Shown: positions 51,914 through 60,362, counted from the first letter of the stretch. The stretch: 64,000 nt of DNA from Ahniella affigens (GCF_003015185.1 NZ_CP027861.1:1-64000), one strand, 5' to 3'. Numbers and translations are program-made. Notes: a model not told the origin generated them from the sequence alone.

Positions 51914-52252
51914 CTTTCGTGGCAGCCGGCAGTTCTGCTGTCCTGTTGCTGGCTAGGCGTTTCCGGGTGTTGTAACTGCTCGCACTGGCGCTCTCGGGGA
52001 ATTGTCGGGTTCGCGACTTTTTGGGCTCTTCTCGGCGCGTACGCGGCCCATTGTGGCGTCGTGATCCGTTTTGTCGACCTGGATGGCTGCTCGGTCGCAA
52101 ATCGAAGTCACATTCTGCCGTTGCGACGCCACGTGAGCGCTATCCGCGCAAGTCGTGGCAGCTCTTTTTGAGAGACATGGGCTACACCGTCCTTTCGAAT
52201 TTGCGTGGAATCGCGAGTTCGGTAGATCTGGAATTCCCAAACGGAGAGTGAA
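51914..52252. other. Divergent intergenic region between pil operon and PRTRC-D
   Basis: About 340 bp with no convincing gene on either strand. It must hold the promoter of the PRTRC-D operon. A purine-rich AACGGAGAG precedes the 52253 start. No palindrome of the TCCGG type and no second promoter module is present. An oriT could lie here, but no feature supports it directly. Confidence 0.45.
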
Positions 52253-53284
52253 ATGAGTCGAAAAGTGTGTATGGGCTTGGATATCGGGTACGGATACGTG
52301 AAGACCGCTTGGACTGAAGGCTCTGGAGAGTCGCACGTTCACATCATGCCGTCCGGTGCTGCGCTGGCGAGTTTGTTGCCGGCGGATGCGTCAGGTGGGC
52401 GGAATCTGTGTGGCGGGGTGGAGGTTCTCGTTGAGGGCGAGGTGTGGGTTGCGGGAGCAAACCCTGGAGAGTTTCAGGCCAGCGTGCGCCAACTCCATGC
52501 TGACTACGCGGCGACGAATGAGTACTTGGCGCTGGCGTATGCAGCAATTATCAAGAGCGGCCAGCAGGTGGTGGACGAGCTTGTGACCGGTTTGCCGATG
52601 TCGCACTACCTTGATCCAGAGCGAAGGGCACGACTGGTGAAACGGCTTACGGGGAAGCATCCGGTGCGTGGTGGACGTACAGTCACCGTGGAGCGAGTGA
52701 GCGTGGTTCCGCAGCCAATGGGAGCGGTGTTCCTGGTTCTCGGTTCTGCAGGGTCCGGGAGAATGGACCGGGAGCTGGTCAGTCGAATCGCTGGCCAGGC
52801 AACGTGCACCTTGTCGATCGATCCTGGGTTCTACTCGACTGACTATGTCGTCGTGAAGAACCGTGGCATTCGTGATCGTAGCGCCGGAACATCGACCGTG
52901 GCGATTTCGGCTGTGCTTGATGAGACGGGTAAGCGGATCGCCGCTCGGTACCAGGGGGTGCGCGTATCGCGGGAACGCCTTGAGCTGGCGCTACGTGATG
53001 GCACGAAGGATCTCCTCGTGGGCAAGTTTACGATTCCGTTTCGCGAGATTCTCGCTGATGCAGCGGCTGAGCTCGGGCGCCGGTTATCGGTCGAGATTCT
53101 TGAGAGCATCCGTGGGGAGGAGGCTGTCGATGTGGTTCTCCTTTCCGGGGGCGGTAGCGCGCTGTTCGATGAGCAGCTGCGGGGCGCTTTTCCAAATGCG
53201 CTGGTTCACGTCGTCGAGAGTCCGCAGTTGGCGAATGCGCGGGGGTTTCTGGCTCGGGCACGTGCTGCTGCCGGGGTTTCGTGA
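52253..53284 (+). CDS. PRTRC system protein D (actin-like ATPase, ParM/StbA family)
   Basis: Actin-fold ATPase: phosphate loop 1 GLDIGYGYVKTAW (residues 8-20), phosphate loop 2 LSIDPGFYSTDYVVV and the adenosine-binding VVLLSGGGSALF near the C-terminus. Members polymerise to move plasmids apart. The 343-residue length is typical. Its stop overlaps the next start (TGATG). It lies 43 kb from the rest of the PRTRC cassette, in a separate plus-strand operon with a small protein and a ParB-like protein, so it may serve as a second segregation module. Confidence 0.88.
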   Translation: MSRKVCMGLDIGYGYVKTAWTEGSGESHVHIMPSGAALASLLPADASGGRNLCGGVEVLVEGEVWVAGANPGEFQASVRQLHADYAATNEYLALAYAAIIKSGQQVVDELVTGLPMSHYLDPERRARLVKRLTGKHPVRGGRTVTVERVSVVPQPMGAVFLVLGSAGSGRMDRELVSRIAGQATCTLSIDPGFYSTDYVVVKNRGIRDRSAGTSTVAISAVLDETGKRIAARYQGVRVSRERLELALRDGTKDLLVGKFTIPFREILADAAAELGRRLSVEILESIRGEEAVDVVLLSGGGSALFDEQLRGAFPNALVHVVESPQLANARGFLARARAAAGVS

Positions 53285-53736
53285 TGGGGCGGCGTGCAGG
53301 ATGGGATCTTACGTTCGGCGGTACCTGCATGCTGAGCCGTCACCTGGCCACTTTCGGTGCTCGTGCCTGGGCCTATCGGCTGGTGTCGCTCGTGGAAGTC
53401 GGCTACGCGATCGACCGCGGCGTACTGGGGCCGGTAGCGGGGGCCGGAGGTGCACTGGTGACGGTTCCTGATGTCGAGGTGGCAAGGTTTCGGGTTCGGG
53501 TGGGAAGCTCCCCTGCCCTTTCCGCGACATCAGGGCGAGTCCTCAGTCCAACGGAAGTTCGCCGGCTGGCGGAACTTGGACTCCTGGCCTTGTCTGGCCG
53601 CGTGAGGGCGTCTGGAGGCGGCTTGGGATCAGTCCAGGCCGCTGGTGAACCTTCTATCCCGGCTCAGAATTCATCAAGCGAGACCGATCAACTGGTGGCT
53701 GAGGCTCGTGATTTGCTAACGGGGTTCCAATTGTGA
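53284..53736 (+). CDS. Small partner protein of PRTRC-D
   Basis: About 150 residues starting MGRRAGWDLTFGGTCMLSRHLATFGARAWAYRLVSLVEVGYAIDRGVLGP. It has an N-terminal basic part, a hydrophobic middle and a C-terminal Ser/Gly-rich tail ending EARDLLTGFQL. Position right after an actin-like ATPase recalls StbB/ParR-type adaptors, but there is no clear ribbon-helix-helix. No family recognised. The start overlaps PRTRC-D by one base. Confidence 0.6.
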   Translation: MGRRAGWDLTFGGTCMLSRHLATFGARAWAYRLVSLVEVGYAIDRGVLGPVAGAGGALVTVPDVEVARFRVRVGSSPALSATSGRVLSPTEVRRLAELGLLALSGRVRASGGGLGSVQAAGEPSIPAQNSSSETDQLVAEARDLLTGFQL

Positions 53737-53745
53737 GGGCGCCCG

Positions 53746-53767
53746 TTGTGTGCTACGTTGCACACAA
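53746..53767. promoter_or_regulatory. Palindrome TTGTGTGC-N6-GCACACAA over the ParB-like gene start
   Basis: Perfect 8-bp arms with a 6-bp spacer; the last base is the A of the ATG at 53767. Bound protein would block ribosome or polymerase access to this gene, so it looks like an autoregulatory operator. Confidence 0.5.
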
Positions 53768-54567
53768 TGAAGAAACGTCGAGCGTTTGATCGAGGTAATC
53801 GGCTGCGATCACAGGTCGTCGATGGTCGCAGCCTGCGTCAGCTATATGCGCCGTCGCGCGTTGTTGGCCCGCGCGACGCTGTGTTGGTCAGCGGGCAGAG
53901 GATTGTGTTTGGCGGGAGGGCTGAGGGAAGCGTGCGTGCCTGGATGATCGACCGTCCGGTACCGGAATCGACTGCAGAGGCTTTTGCCGATATCGAAGAG
54001 GCCAAGTGGAGTTGGGCGGGCCGCATGCTGGCCATCACGTTGCTACGGTCTCTTGGTCTTGATCGCGCAACGATTGGTAGTTTGGTGGGCATGCAGACCA
54101 CCCTAGTTTCGCGGTTGCTGGGGCTACCGTCCGCTGTCTTGGCGCTTTTGAGATTGGTCGACGATGGCAGGTTGACGGTGTCGCACGTTGTCGCGCTTGG
54201 TGAGCTCGCTGATAGTAGCTCGGCCGAGACCTGGGCTGGACGATGTATCGCCGGTGCCTGGTCGGTCCGTGAGCTTCGGGCAAAACTTTCGGGTGGAACT
54301 GTTCAAGTGGCCGAGCTTGATCGGCTGGCGAGTAGCCTAGGTGAGCAGTTGGGAACCAGTGTGTCAGTAGTCAGTGCGGGTGCGGAAGTGCGGGTATCCC
54401 TGGCATGGTTTGGTGCGGGTGACCTGCTTGGGCTGATGCGGAAGTTGTCCGATGCAAGTGGAACTGGCGGGCCGGAGGCATTGGGTTCGAAGCGAAGATC
54501 ACTCGAGCTTGTGCTGTCGGTTGGTGAGTTCGACTGTGTTTTTGGGCATTTGGTTGGCGATCAGTGA
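53767..54567 (+). CDS. ParB-like HTH DNA-binding protein lacking the ParB N-domain
   Basis: A 266-residue protein starting MKKRRAFDRGNRLRSQVVDGRSLRQLY. Residues about 80-180 (AGRMLAITLLRSLGLDRATIGSLVGMQTTLVSRLLGLPSAVLALLRLVDDGRLTVSHVVALGELADSSSAETWAGRCIAGAWSVRELRAKL) match the helix-turn-helix and linker of ParB/KorB proteins. The CTP-binding ParB box (GERR) is missing. A TCCGGTACCGGA palindrome lies inside the gene (53955-53966), and more copies follow in the origin region downstream, so those are its candidate sites. Binding is inference. Confidence 0.72.
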   Translation: MKKRRAFDRGNRLRSQVVDGRSLRQLYAPSRVVGPRDAVLVSGQRIVFGGRAEGSVRAWMIDRPVPESTAEAFADIEEAKWSWAGRMLAITLLRSLGLDRATIGSLVGMQTTLVSRLLGLPSAVLALLRLVDDGRLTVSHVVALGELADSSSAETWAGRCIAGAWSVRELRAKLSGGTVQVAELDRLASSLGEQLGTSVSVVSAGAEVRVSLAWFGAGDLLGLMRKLSDASGTGGPEALGSKRRSLELVLSVGEFDCVFGHLVGDQ

Positions 54568-55930
54568 GCTTAAGTTTGAGAAAGTCTAAAAGACGATTAG
54601 AGCATTGGGCGCTCGTTGCTACTGCGTGCTGTTCCGGGTTTGTGGCTTACCTGGCGGTACGTGCTTCGGTACACGAAGGTACGGAGACGCGGCGACGCTA
54701 GTCCGCAGTCCGGTACCGGACTGTTTGCACGGTGAACCTTTACCGTGATTTTCGTTTGCGCAGATCCTTTGTGACGCTGGTTGCCTGAGTGGCGCCACAG
54801 GTGAGGGTGGCCGTGTCATTGGGTGGGCATTGGACCCCTACCCTTCACCTGATTGATGGTTCTGGGCCATAGGGTTTTGGGGTTCCTACCTAGTGGCCGT
54901 AGAGGTCAAGCGAGCCTCTTGAAGCGTGATCGGCCTATTTGTTGGTCTTGGTGTTTCGCTTAGAGCTGGTTGTCCGGTACCGGACTCGCTGGTTGATGTA
55001 TGTGTGTAAATTGGTTCCGGGGTCTCACTGTTGTTCAGGGGGTTGAGTCAGTCTCCCTGAGCGGGCGGCTGCAGGGTACTGGGACTTACCCCTCTTTGTT
55101 TCGCCAGTTGGACCGTCCGTTGATCTGACGCAAGCACGTACTCACAGGTAGCTTTCCCCTATCTCATTTGCCTCTACGCGGGCTGGGTCGATGGACATGC
55201 ACCATGCCCCGGTTGTCGGACTGGTCCGGTGCCGGACTTGATTCCGTGCTACCGCTGCGTGATGTCGCAGAGCGCGGAGGTCTCCTGAGTTATGGCTAGG
55301 GAAGAGTCTCTTCTGTTTGAACTTCATCCTGTCTGCGGATGGCAAGTGCGTACTTGAGAGTATTTGGTTGGGTCGAATACCTTTCCGAATTTGAGCGGTC
55401 AGTGACAGCGTCCGGCAGGTCTAGCGCTGGAGCTGTATAGCTTGGGGTCCAATTACTCTGAGAGCGGTCTCGTGTGAATCGGGTGCGATCGCAGTGGCAC
55501 AGATGCAGTTTCACCACGGCTCTGCGTGAGTGGTAGTGCATGCAGCACTTTGCGTTTTGCTGGACCGACTCGACTTGCGCCAGGTTGGATCCGATGGTGG
55601 CTCCTATAAGTGGCGGTTCAGCTTGTCAGTACGTACTTGCGAGTACTTCCATTTCTGAGGTCAACGACTACGCAGAGGACAGTTGTTGGGGGGCTGATCG
55701 GTAGTCTGCGATGCTATTCGTGAGTGATTGGGTACACGACACGGCACAGATGTGCTCGTTGTTCAAGTGCACGGTTAGGTACCGCGTACTATCGGGTATC
55801 GGTGCTCGGACAACCGATGGCGATGGCTGGAGAAGGGCCACAGGTTCGAGCGGTGACATCGGCGTGACCTTTGGCCGGATTGATGGCGAGTCCGGTGCCG
55901 GACTACGCAAGGTGATTACAATAGAAGTCC
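54568..55930. other. Gene-free origin region (putative oriV/centromere)
   Basis: About 1.4 kb without a convincing gene. Minus-strand frames of 60-105 codons here have no ribosome-binding sites and poor composition. It holds four TCCGG palindromes and four iteron-like GTACT-NN-CGRGTAY repeats and lies between the ParB-like gene and trfA-like rep. This is the best candidate for the replication origin and a partition site. Confidence 0.6.
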
Positions 55931-56160
55931 CGCCGCGGACTCTCCCGATGCGGATTTCACTTTGGCGGCGGCTTTGACCCAAGATCGATTTAGAAGGCCA
56001 ATCTTGACGAGCTCCTCAGCGCCTTGCCGTACCAGAAGACGAAACGGAGGGGTTCAGGGGGCTTGTAATCCCATCCTTTCCTGATCGATTGCCAACGCGA
56101 CTCAGCGCCGAGGTGCTCGTGGTCCAAGTGGATGGTTAGGTACTGCGTACTCACGGGTAT
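55138..56160. repeat. Five iteron-like repeats GTACTNNCRGGTAT/GTACTNNCGAGTAC
   Basis: Copies at 55138-55150, 55350-55363, 55633-55646, 55776-55789 and 56147-56160, sharing GTACT, two variable bases and C/G-A/G-GGTA or GAGTA. They lie on one strand in the non-coding region downstream of the TrfA-like gene. TrfA-type initiators bind iterons, so these are candidate Rep sites, though the spacing is wide (140-370 bp) compared with IncP oriV. Confidence 0.55.
55935..56100 (-). pseudogene. Duplicated C-terminal fragment of the TrfA-like rep gene
   Basis: Read in the rep frame, this stretch gives PFRLLVRQ, EELVKIGLLNRSW and a tail ending ESAAGLLL. The intact gene has RFRQLLRQ, DELVEIGFLTRYW and ESSPGLLS. 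A frameshift separates a second matching piece (SIRKGWD against TIRRMMG). The homology continues beyond the stop into the iteron and TCCGG palindrome on each copy, so a unit of about 360 bp (roughly 55741-56100 and 56102-56460) was duplicated and one copy decayed. Confidence 0.7.
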
Positions 56161-56273
56161 AGCTGCTCGGGAAACTGAAGCTGCTCGCTGGAGAGTAACG
56201 GCTTCAATCGGCGACACCGGCGCAGCATGCGGCTCGACGGAGCGAGCGTCCGGTGCCGGACTCCGCAAGTTGA

Positions 56274-57314
56274 TCAGGATAGAAGGCCGGGGGACGACTC
56301 TGCGCGTGTGACGTTTACTTTGTCGGTACCGTCAATCCAGTATCGGGTGAGAAAGCCGATCTCGACGAGCTCATCAAGAGCTTGTCGCAGCAACTGACGA
56401 AACCGGGCGATTGACGATGTTTCTGACCCCATCATTCGCCTGATGGTTTCGACCTTGATCGGATAGGGGTCACGGTGCGAGGCGAAATAGCGATGCAAGG
56501 CCTTGCCCATGGGGCCACTCAGTTTGCATCGTTGCTGCCAGTCTAGGAGGGTGTAACCCATCGAGTTCCAGAGCTCTTCAGTCCGAGCGCTGAGCGTGAT
56601 CTGAATCCATTTCGCTTGGCCCAAGGCGGCGTGATGGATGAGCAGGTCAGAAATAATTGGTCCCGACTGGAGCGTGTATTCGCCTTGTTCACGCACGTCA
56701 GTGATCGTGACGTTGCCCTTCGAAAGGCGGTGAAGAGATTTGTACAGCTCCGCATAGTTCTTGGCACCGTGAGTCTTTCCGAGACGATCTAGAAAATCGC
56801 CCGCGGTGACCGTAAACGGTTCCCCCAATTTGGTACCGCGAGCCAAATGGTAGATCTGGAGGAGCACGTCTTCATCAGTGACGCGCAGTTCCTCGCCAGA
56901 GTAAGTGATCATGCGCTGTGCCGTGCCAGCGATGACTTGATCTTTGAGCTGCCGGCGAGGGGCAGCGGTGACAGAAAAGAGGGCGCTACGGACGAGTTCG
57001 TTCGGAATACCGCGGTGCCGTTCCGCCCAGATCGGCAGGTGCTGCGGTTCTCGAGCAGGCGGCGCGGACTTCATACCGCGCGAGCGCTTTCGTGTGTCCG
57101 CTATGGCCGGGGTCGTTGTTACCGGTGCCTGCAAGGCCGATGGAACCTGATCCGGCGCGGGACTCTTGGCATTCTTTCTCTCAGACAATGCGGCCAATTG
57201 GCGATTGATCTGGTCAACGCGGTCATAGTCGCCGGACGCAGCCGCCGAGCTGAGCTCAGCCATCAACGTACCCATCTGCTGATCAGATTGTCCGGCTCCG
57301 GACTGAGCGGTCAT
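56274..57314 (-). CDS. trfA: TrfA-family replication initiator
   Basis: Initiator that binds iterons and recruits host DnaB. After a variable N-terminal 90 residues comes the TrfA core: LPIWAERHRGIPNELVRSALFSVTAAPRR, ITYSGEELRVTDEDVLLQIYHLARGTKLGEPFTVTAGDFLDRLGKTHGAKNYAELYKSLHRLSKGNVTITD, then a winged-helix C-terminal part (KALHRYFASHRDPYPIKVETIRRMMGS). At 346 residues it is close to the IncP TrfA length. A TCCGG palindrome lies within its first codons and two operator-like palindromes lie upstream. Downstream is the repeat-rich origin. Confidence 0.87.
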   Translation of the reverse strand: MTAQSGAGQSDQQMGTLMAELSSAAASGDYDRVDQINRQLAALSERKNAKSPAPDQVPSALQAPVTTTPAIADTRKRSRGMKSAPPAREPQHLPIWAERHRGIPNELVRSALFSVTAAPRRQLKDQVIAGTAQRMITYSGEELRVTDEDVLLQIYHLARGTKLGEPFTVTAGDFLDRLGKTHGAKNYAELYKSLHRLSKGNVTITDVREQGEYTLQSGPIISDLLIHHAALGQAKWIQITLSARTEELWNSMGYTLLDWQQRCKLSGPMGKALHRYFASHRDPYPIKVETIRRMMGSETSSIARFRQLLRQALDELVEIGFLTRYWIDGTDKVNVTRAESSPGLLS

Positions 57315-57385
57315 TTTGGTTCTATCACATTGAAAATAAAGGGATTCAAACGGTTGTTTTATTCAATTAATTCCAGTGGGTGCTA

Positions 57386-57434
57386 GCGAGTACAATACTC
57401 GCCAAGGAATTATCGTGTAGCATACTCGATAATT
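57386..57434. promoter_or_regulatory. Two palindromic operators between rep and parA
   Basis: GCGAGTA-CAA-TACTCGC (57386-57402) and AATTATCG-N11-CGATAATT (57408-57434) lie in the 138-bp gap between the divergent rep and parA genes. The first shares CGAGTA with the iteron-like repeats, so Rep or a Par protein could bind both and link copy number with partition. Confidence 0.55.
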
Positions 57435-57452
57435 GAGCCAAGGTACTGAGTC

Positions 57453-58466
57453 ATGAGCGACGAACTGTCCCCACGCAAAACCACAGGTCGCAGCATCATC
57501 CTAACAGTCGCCCAGCATAAGGGAGGCGAGGGCAAGACAACCATCACTCGAATGCTGGGAGAGTATGCAGCAAAGGCTGGATACCAGGTGCTTCTCATCG
57601 ACACTGATGACCAATGCAGCTTGTCGCGCAGATTCCTGAAAATGGAAGAGAACCCGGCTGATCTTCAAGACACAATCCCACCGGTCCACCCGGACTGGAC
57701 GCAAGAAGATGATGCACAGCAAGCACGAACCTCGATTGTGTCGCTTTACGATGGCACGGGAGTATGGCCTTACCCAGTCGGTCAGCGTGACAAAGAGGGC
57801 GGGACAAATCTCTGGCTGATTCCAAGCACAGGGAGTGCACTGCGCGCGTTGAAAGAGGCGCGTCGTCAAGATGAAATCAAAGAACAACTCAGGAAGTTCC
57901 TCAGACTGCCTGACGTGCAAAGTGAGTACGACCTCATCCTGATCGATACGCCTCCGAACAAAGAGAAGATCACAATGTCAGCAATTCGTGCCTCCACGCA
58001 CATGCTGATCCCGACGCAGTTGCAATCGCAGTCGGTGGAGGGATTGAACGGCATGCTGCAGGCCTGGCGCGCAGAACAACGCGTACGAAGTGACGAGGAC
58101 CGCATCGAGCTGATCGGTATCCTTCCAAATCGAACCCAAAGCGTCGCTCTCCAACAGGGGATCCTTGCTTCGATGCAGCAGAATGTCTCGATTGCCCCGT
58201 TCCTGATGGAGACCATGATTCCACTTCGTACAGGGATCGCAGAGGCGGATCATCCTCGCGCCGATCCCCAAAGCGTCTTCAACCTCCCCGAAACCAGTGA
58301 GGTGCGGCTGGTTTGCGAAAGCGCTTGCGCCAAGGTGTTTCAGCGAATCGGACTGCCGGTCCCAGACTTCAATCGCACTGAGCCATCACCCGATAGTACG
58401 AAGCAGAACAAATCTCGTGCTCCAGCAAAGAAAGTGAGCGCCACAAAGAAAGGTAAGTCAAAATGA
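57453..58466 (+). CDS. parA: ParA, Walker-type partition ATPase
   Basis: Deviant Walker A KGGEGKTT (residues 23-30) with the signature Lys, LLIDTDDQCSLSRRF, and LILIDTPPNKEKITMSAIRAS (Walker B), then QSQSVEGLNGML. Length 337 with a basic tail (KNKSRAPAKKVSATKKGKSK). Type Ia/b boundary features: a short N-terminal extension and no HTH. First gene of the operon parA-parB-RHH-flhD-flhC, with ATGA overlap to parB. Confidence 0.92.
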   Translation: MSDELSPRKTTGRSIILTVAQHKGGEGKTTITRMLGEYAAKAGYQVLLIDTDDQCSLSRRFLKMEENPADLQDTIPPVHPDWTQEDDAQQARTSIVSLYDGTGVWPYPVGQRDKEGGTNLWLIPSTGSALRALKEARRQDEIKEQLRKFLRLPDVQSEYDLILIDTPPNKEKITMSAIRASTHMLIPTQLQSQSVEGLNGMLQAWRAEQRVRSDEDRIELIGILPNRTQSVALQQGILASMQQNVSIAPFLMETMIPLRTGIAEADHPRADPQSVFNLPETSEVRLVCESACAKVFQRIGLPVPDFNRTEPSPDSTKQNKSRAPAKKVSATKKGKSK

Positions 58467-59413
58467 GCGGAAAGGCAAAGAGGTTTGGGGCGCCGACCGA
58501 TCACCAGAACCAGATGAGCAGACTGCTAACGGATTCCTCGCTCGATGACGTTGGCACGACAGAGTCCATCGCAATCGAGTTGATTGATCGAGACCCCGAG
58601 CAGCCACGCACGTTTGCTGTCACCGCCGAGCAGCTGCGAAATCGGATACCTCCGACAGACCCAGACGCATTGGCGCAGTATGAAGACCTCGTGGACTTCG
58701 CTGCAAACATCGAAGAAATGGGGCTCATCCAGCCGATCGGACTCTACAGGCATGGCGACAGATTCCGCCTATCCTGGGGCGAACGTCGCTTGCTGGCCCA
58801 CATCTACCTCGGCAAACCAAGTATCCGTGCGAACATCTCCCGGACAGCACCAACGAGGCGCCTTTATAAGCAGATCGCCGAAAACCTGGGGCGCAAAGAC
58901 CTGTCACTGAAGGAAAAGGTATCCGCGCTTGCAAGAGCCATGGAACAGGAACCTGTGAAGGACGCCGCGGAACTAGCCCGCTGCTGCGGGTTAGAACGCT
59001 CGCAGACGTTTGAATATTGGGCGATCCTACGAGACAAGCAAGTCACCGATCTCGTCTTGGCGGGCAAGGTCACAAGCGTCGAACTCGCTGCGCGCGCAAC
59101 ACGCGAGAAAGATCCGCTCGCGCGAGCCGCGATGCTTGGACTGGAAGCAAATCCAGAGGTTGAACCGAACCCACCTCTGCCGCCTCGCAAAATCGAAAGA
59201 CGCGGTCGACCCGCTTCTTCAATCAAACTCGAAATCAAAGGCGGCAATGCCTCGGCCGTGGCACGCGAGCTTTGCCACCGCCTGATTGGCAAAGATGTAT
59301 TCGAAAAGCAATTCGCCGGTGTGAGCTTTGACGATCTGAGCGCGCTAAACGATGTTGTACGCCAAGTGCTCAACCAGTTCGCAGCAAAGCTAGCGAAGGG
59401 CAGCAAGCCATGA
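58463..59413 (+). CDS. parB: ParB, partition site-binding protein
   Basis: A 316-residue ParB with the N-domain (IELIDRDPEQPRTFAV, NIEEMGLIQPIGLYRHGDRFRLSWGERRLLAHIYLGKPSIRANI, the GERR box) and a central HTH (DAAELARCCGLERSQTFEYWAIL). Basic linker KIERRGRPASSIKLEI and a C-terminal dimerisation part follow. Overlaps parA by 4 bp and the next gene by 4 bp. It is the second ParB in the window besides the PRTRC one. Confidence 0.92.
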   Translation: MSGKAKRFGAPTDHQNQMSRLLTDSSLDDVGTTESIAIELIDRDPEQPRTFAVTAEQLRNRIPPTDPDALAQYEDLVDFAANIEEMGLIQPIGLYRHGDRFRLSWGERRLLAHIYLGKPSIRANISRTAPTRRLYKQIAENLGRKDLSLKEKVSALARAMEQEPVKDAAELARCCGLERSQTFEYWAILRDKQVTDLVLAGKVTSVELAARATREKDPLARAAMLGLEANPEVEPNPPLPPRKIERRGRPASSIKLEIKGGNASAVARELCHRLIGKDVFEKQFAGVSFDDLSALNDVVRQVLNQFAAKLAKGSKP

Positions 59414-59772
59414 GTGAGTCGCGACGGACGCAAGTTCGCTTGTCCGAAGAGCTAAGAGACAAGCTAGACGAGTCGCTGAAGCGCGATGGCGTCAGTCCGA
59501 GGAAGGCGTCGGAATGGCTCTGCGCACAAATCCGAGATTTGCTGGCAACAGACGAGGCATTGGTGACCGTCGGAATCGGCGAGGCAAACATGACATTCCC
59601 GATCGCCCGCAACCTCACTATTGACGAAGAGACAGAAGTCCTACTGGACAAAGGACTCCGGATTCTTCAGGGCCAGGATCCACGCTTCGTTGGTGCCACA
59701 AGTGCTATTGTCAGGGCGGCCATCAAACGTGCCGCAGCACGAAATAGCAGTGGCGGAGCTAAACAGGGCTGA
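59410..59772 (+). CDS. Ribbon-helix-helix-like small protein
   Basis: A 120-residue protein: SRRTQVRLSEELRDKLDESLKRDGVSPRKASEWLCAQIRDLLATDE looks like a ribbon-helix-helix motif, and a second similar unit follows (FPIARNLTIDEETEVLLDKGLRILQGQDPRFVGATSAIVRAAIKRAA). The duplication would let a monomer act as a dimer. It sits between parB (4-bp overlap) and the FlhD-like gene, so it may repress the operon. DNA binding is inference. Confidence 0.6.
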   Translation: MSESRRTQVRLSEELRDKLDESLKRDGVSPRKASEWLCAQIRDLLATDEALVTVGIGEANMTFPIARNLTIDEETEVLLDKGLRILQGQDPRFVGATSAIVRAAIKRAAARNSSGGAKQG

Positions 59773-59777
59773 TTCGA

Positions 59778-60362
59778 ATGACAGTTGCGCGTTGGATTCG
59801 CGATGTGCACAGCCTCAACCGCCGCGGTTGGGAGCTGATGCGCGATGCTGCACGCGCTGACATGAAAGCCGCAGCGATTCAATATGGAGCATCGAAGATC
59901 TTGCTTCAACGGATCATGAGACTGCGAGAACAATCGATCGAGACGCTTTCGAAAGTGCCGGTCTGCCAGTTCAGGCCAGTAGAGCGAGACGAGATTCTCA
60001 GGTATCTCGAAACGAAGCGTACAATTCCACGGACGATCGGTGCACGTGGCCTGGCTTCGGAAGAACGCGAGTTTCACTTACACTACTGGCATACAATGCG
60101 AGCTCAAGCAGAACTGGATCCCATTGAGGCGGCGATGCAATTCGCGGTCCCAGTGAGAATGATGGATGCGCTTGTAGATGCATCAATTGACGAGCTAGAG
60201 ACGATGATATTGGGACTGGCGCCGGACTATCATGTAGTCGATGTGCAGAGTCTAGAAGCTGTAGCAATGCTCATTGAAGCCGAGGCGAACAAGGACGAAG
60301 TTGAGCACCTGCTCCTCTGCTCTACAACAGCCACGCCGTTGCTGCGAGACCGGCAATCATGA
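59778..60362 (+). CDS. FlhD-like transcriptional co-activator with two tandem FlhD-like domains
   Basis: A 194-residue protein. Residues about 6-75 follow FlhD closely: IRDVHSLNRRGWELMRDAARADMKAAAIQYGASKILLQRIMRLREQSIETLSKVPVCQFRP, where FlhD has IYDINLSYLLLAQRL..DKASAMFRLGI..ATTLAALTLPQMVKLA..LVCHFR. Residues about 105-150 repeat the pattern (DPIEAAMQFAVPVRMMDALVDASIDELETMILG), so the subunit seems duplicated. FlhD works with FlhC to activate promoters lacking a -35. The next gene encodes the FlhC-like partner with a 4-bp overlap. Confidence 0.8.
   Translation: MTVARWIRDVHSLNRRGWELMRDAARADMKAAAIQYGASKILLQRIMRLREQSIETLSKVPVCQFRPVERDEILRYLETKRTIPRTIGARGLASEEREFHLHYWHTMRAQAELDPIEAAMQFAVPVRMMDALVDASIDELETMILGLAPDYHVVDVQSLEAVAMLIEAEANKDEVEHLLLCSTTATPLLRDRQS

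Larger units (their letters stand above)
53955..57303. repeat. Seven dispersed TCCGG-NN-CCGGA palindromes
   Basis: Copies at 53955-53966, 54706-54723 (18-bp perfect CAGTCCGGTACCGGACTG), 54972-54985, 55224-55237, 55889-55904, 56248-56261 and 57290-57303. Four have the GTCCGG-TA/TG-CCGGAC core; the last has CT at the centre and lies in the rep 5' end. They are confined to the ParB-like gene, origin and rep region, which suggests centromere or operator sites. Confidence 0.7.

Noticed and set aside
51914-52252. oriT in the divergent gap between the pil operon and PRTRC-D
   Set aside because: No nick-site motif, clustered inverted repeats or adjacent accessory transfer gene could be identified; location of oriT remains open.
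51953-52342. 129-codon minus-strand ORF upstream of PRTRC-D
   Set aside because: It overlaps the PRTRC-D start on the opposite strand and has no recognisable features; treated as a shadow.
54619-55541. Minus-strand ORFs of 66-81 codons between the ParB-like gene and rep
   Set aside because: Gene-unlike composition, no ribosome-binding sites, and overlap with palindromes and iteron-like repeats.
55668-56268. Two related minus-strand ORFs (104 and 92 codons) in the origin region as genes
   Set aside because: Their similarity is explained by the 360-bp duplication; in the rep frame the sequence matches the rep C-terminus instead, and no ribosome-binding sites are seen.
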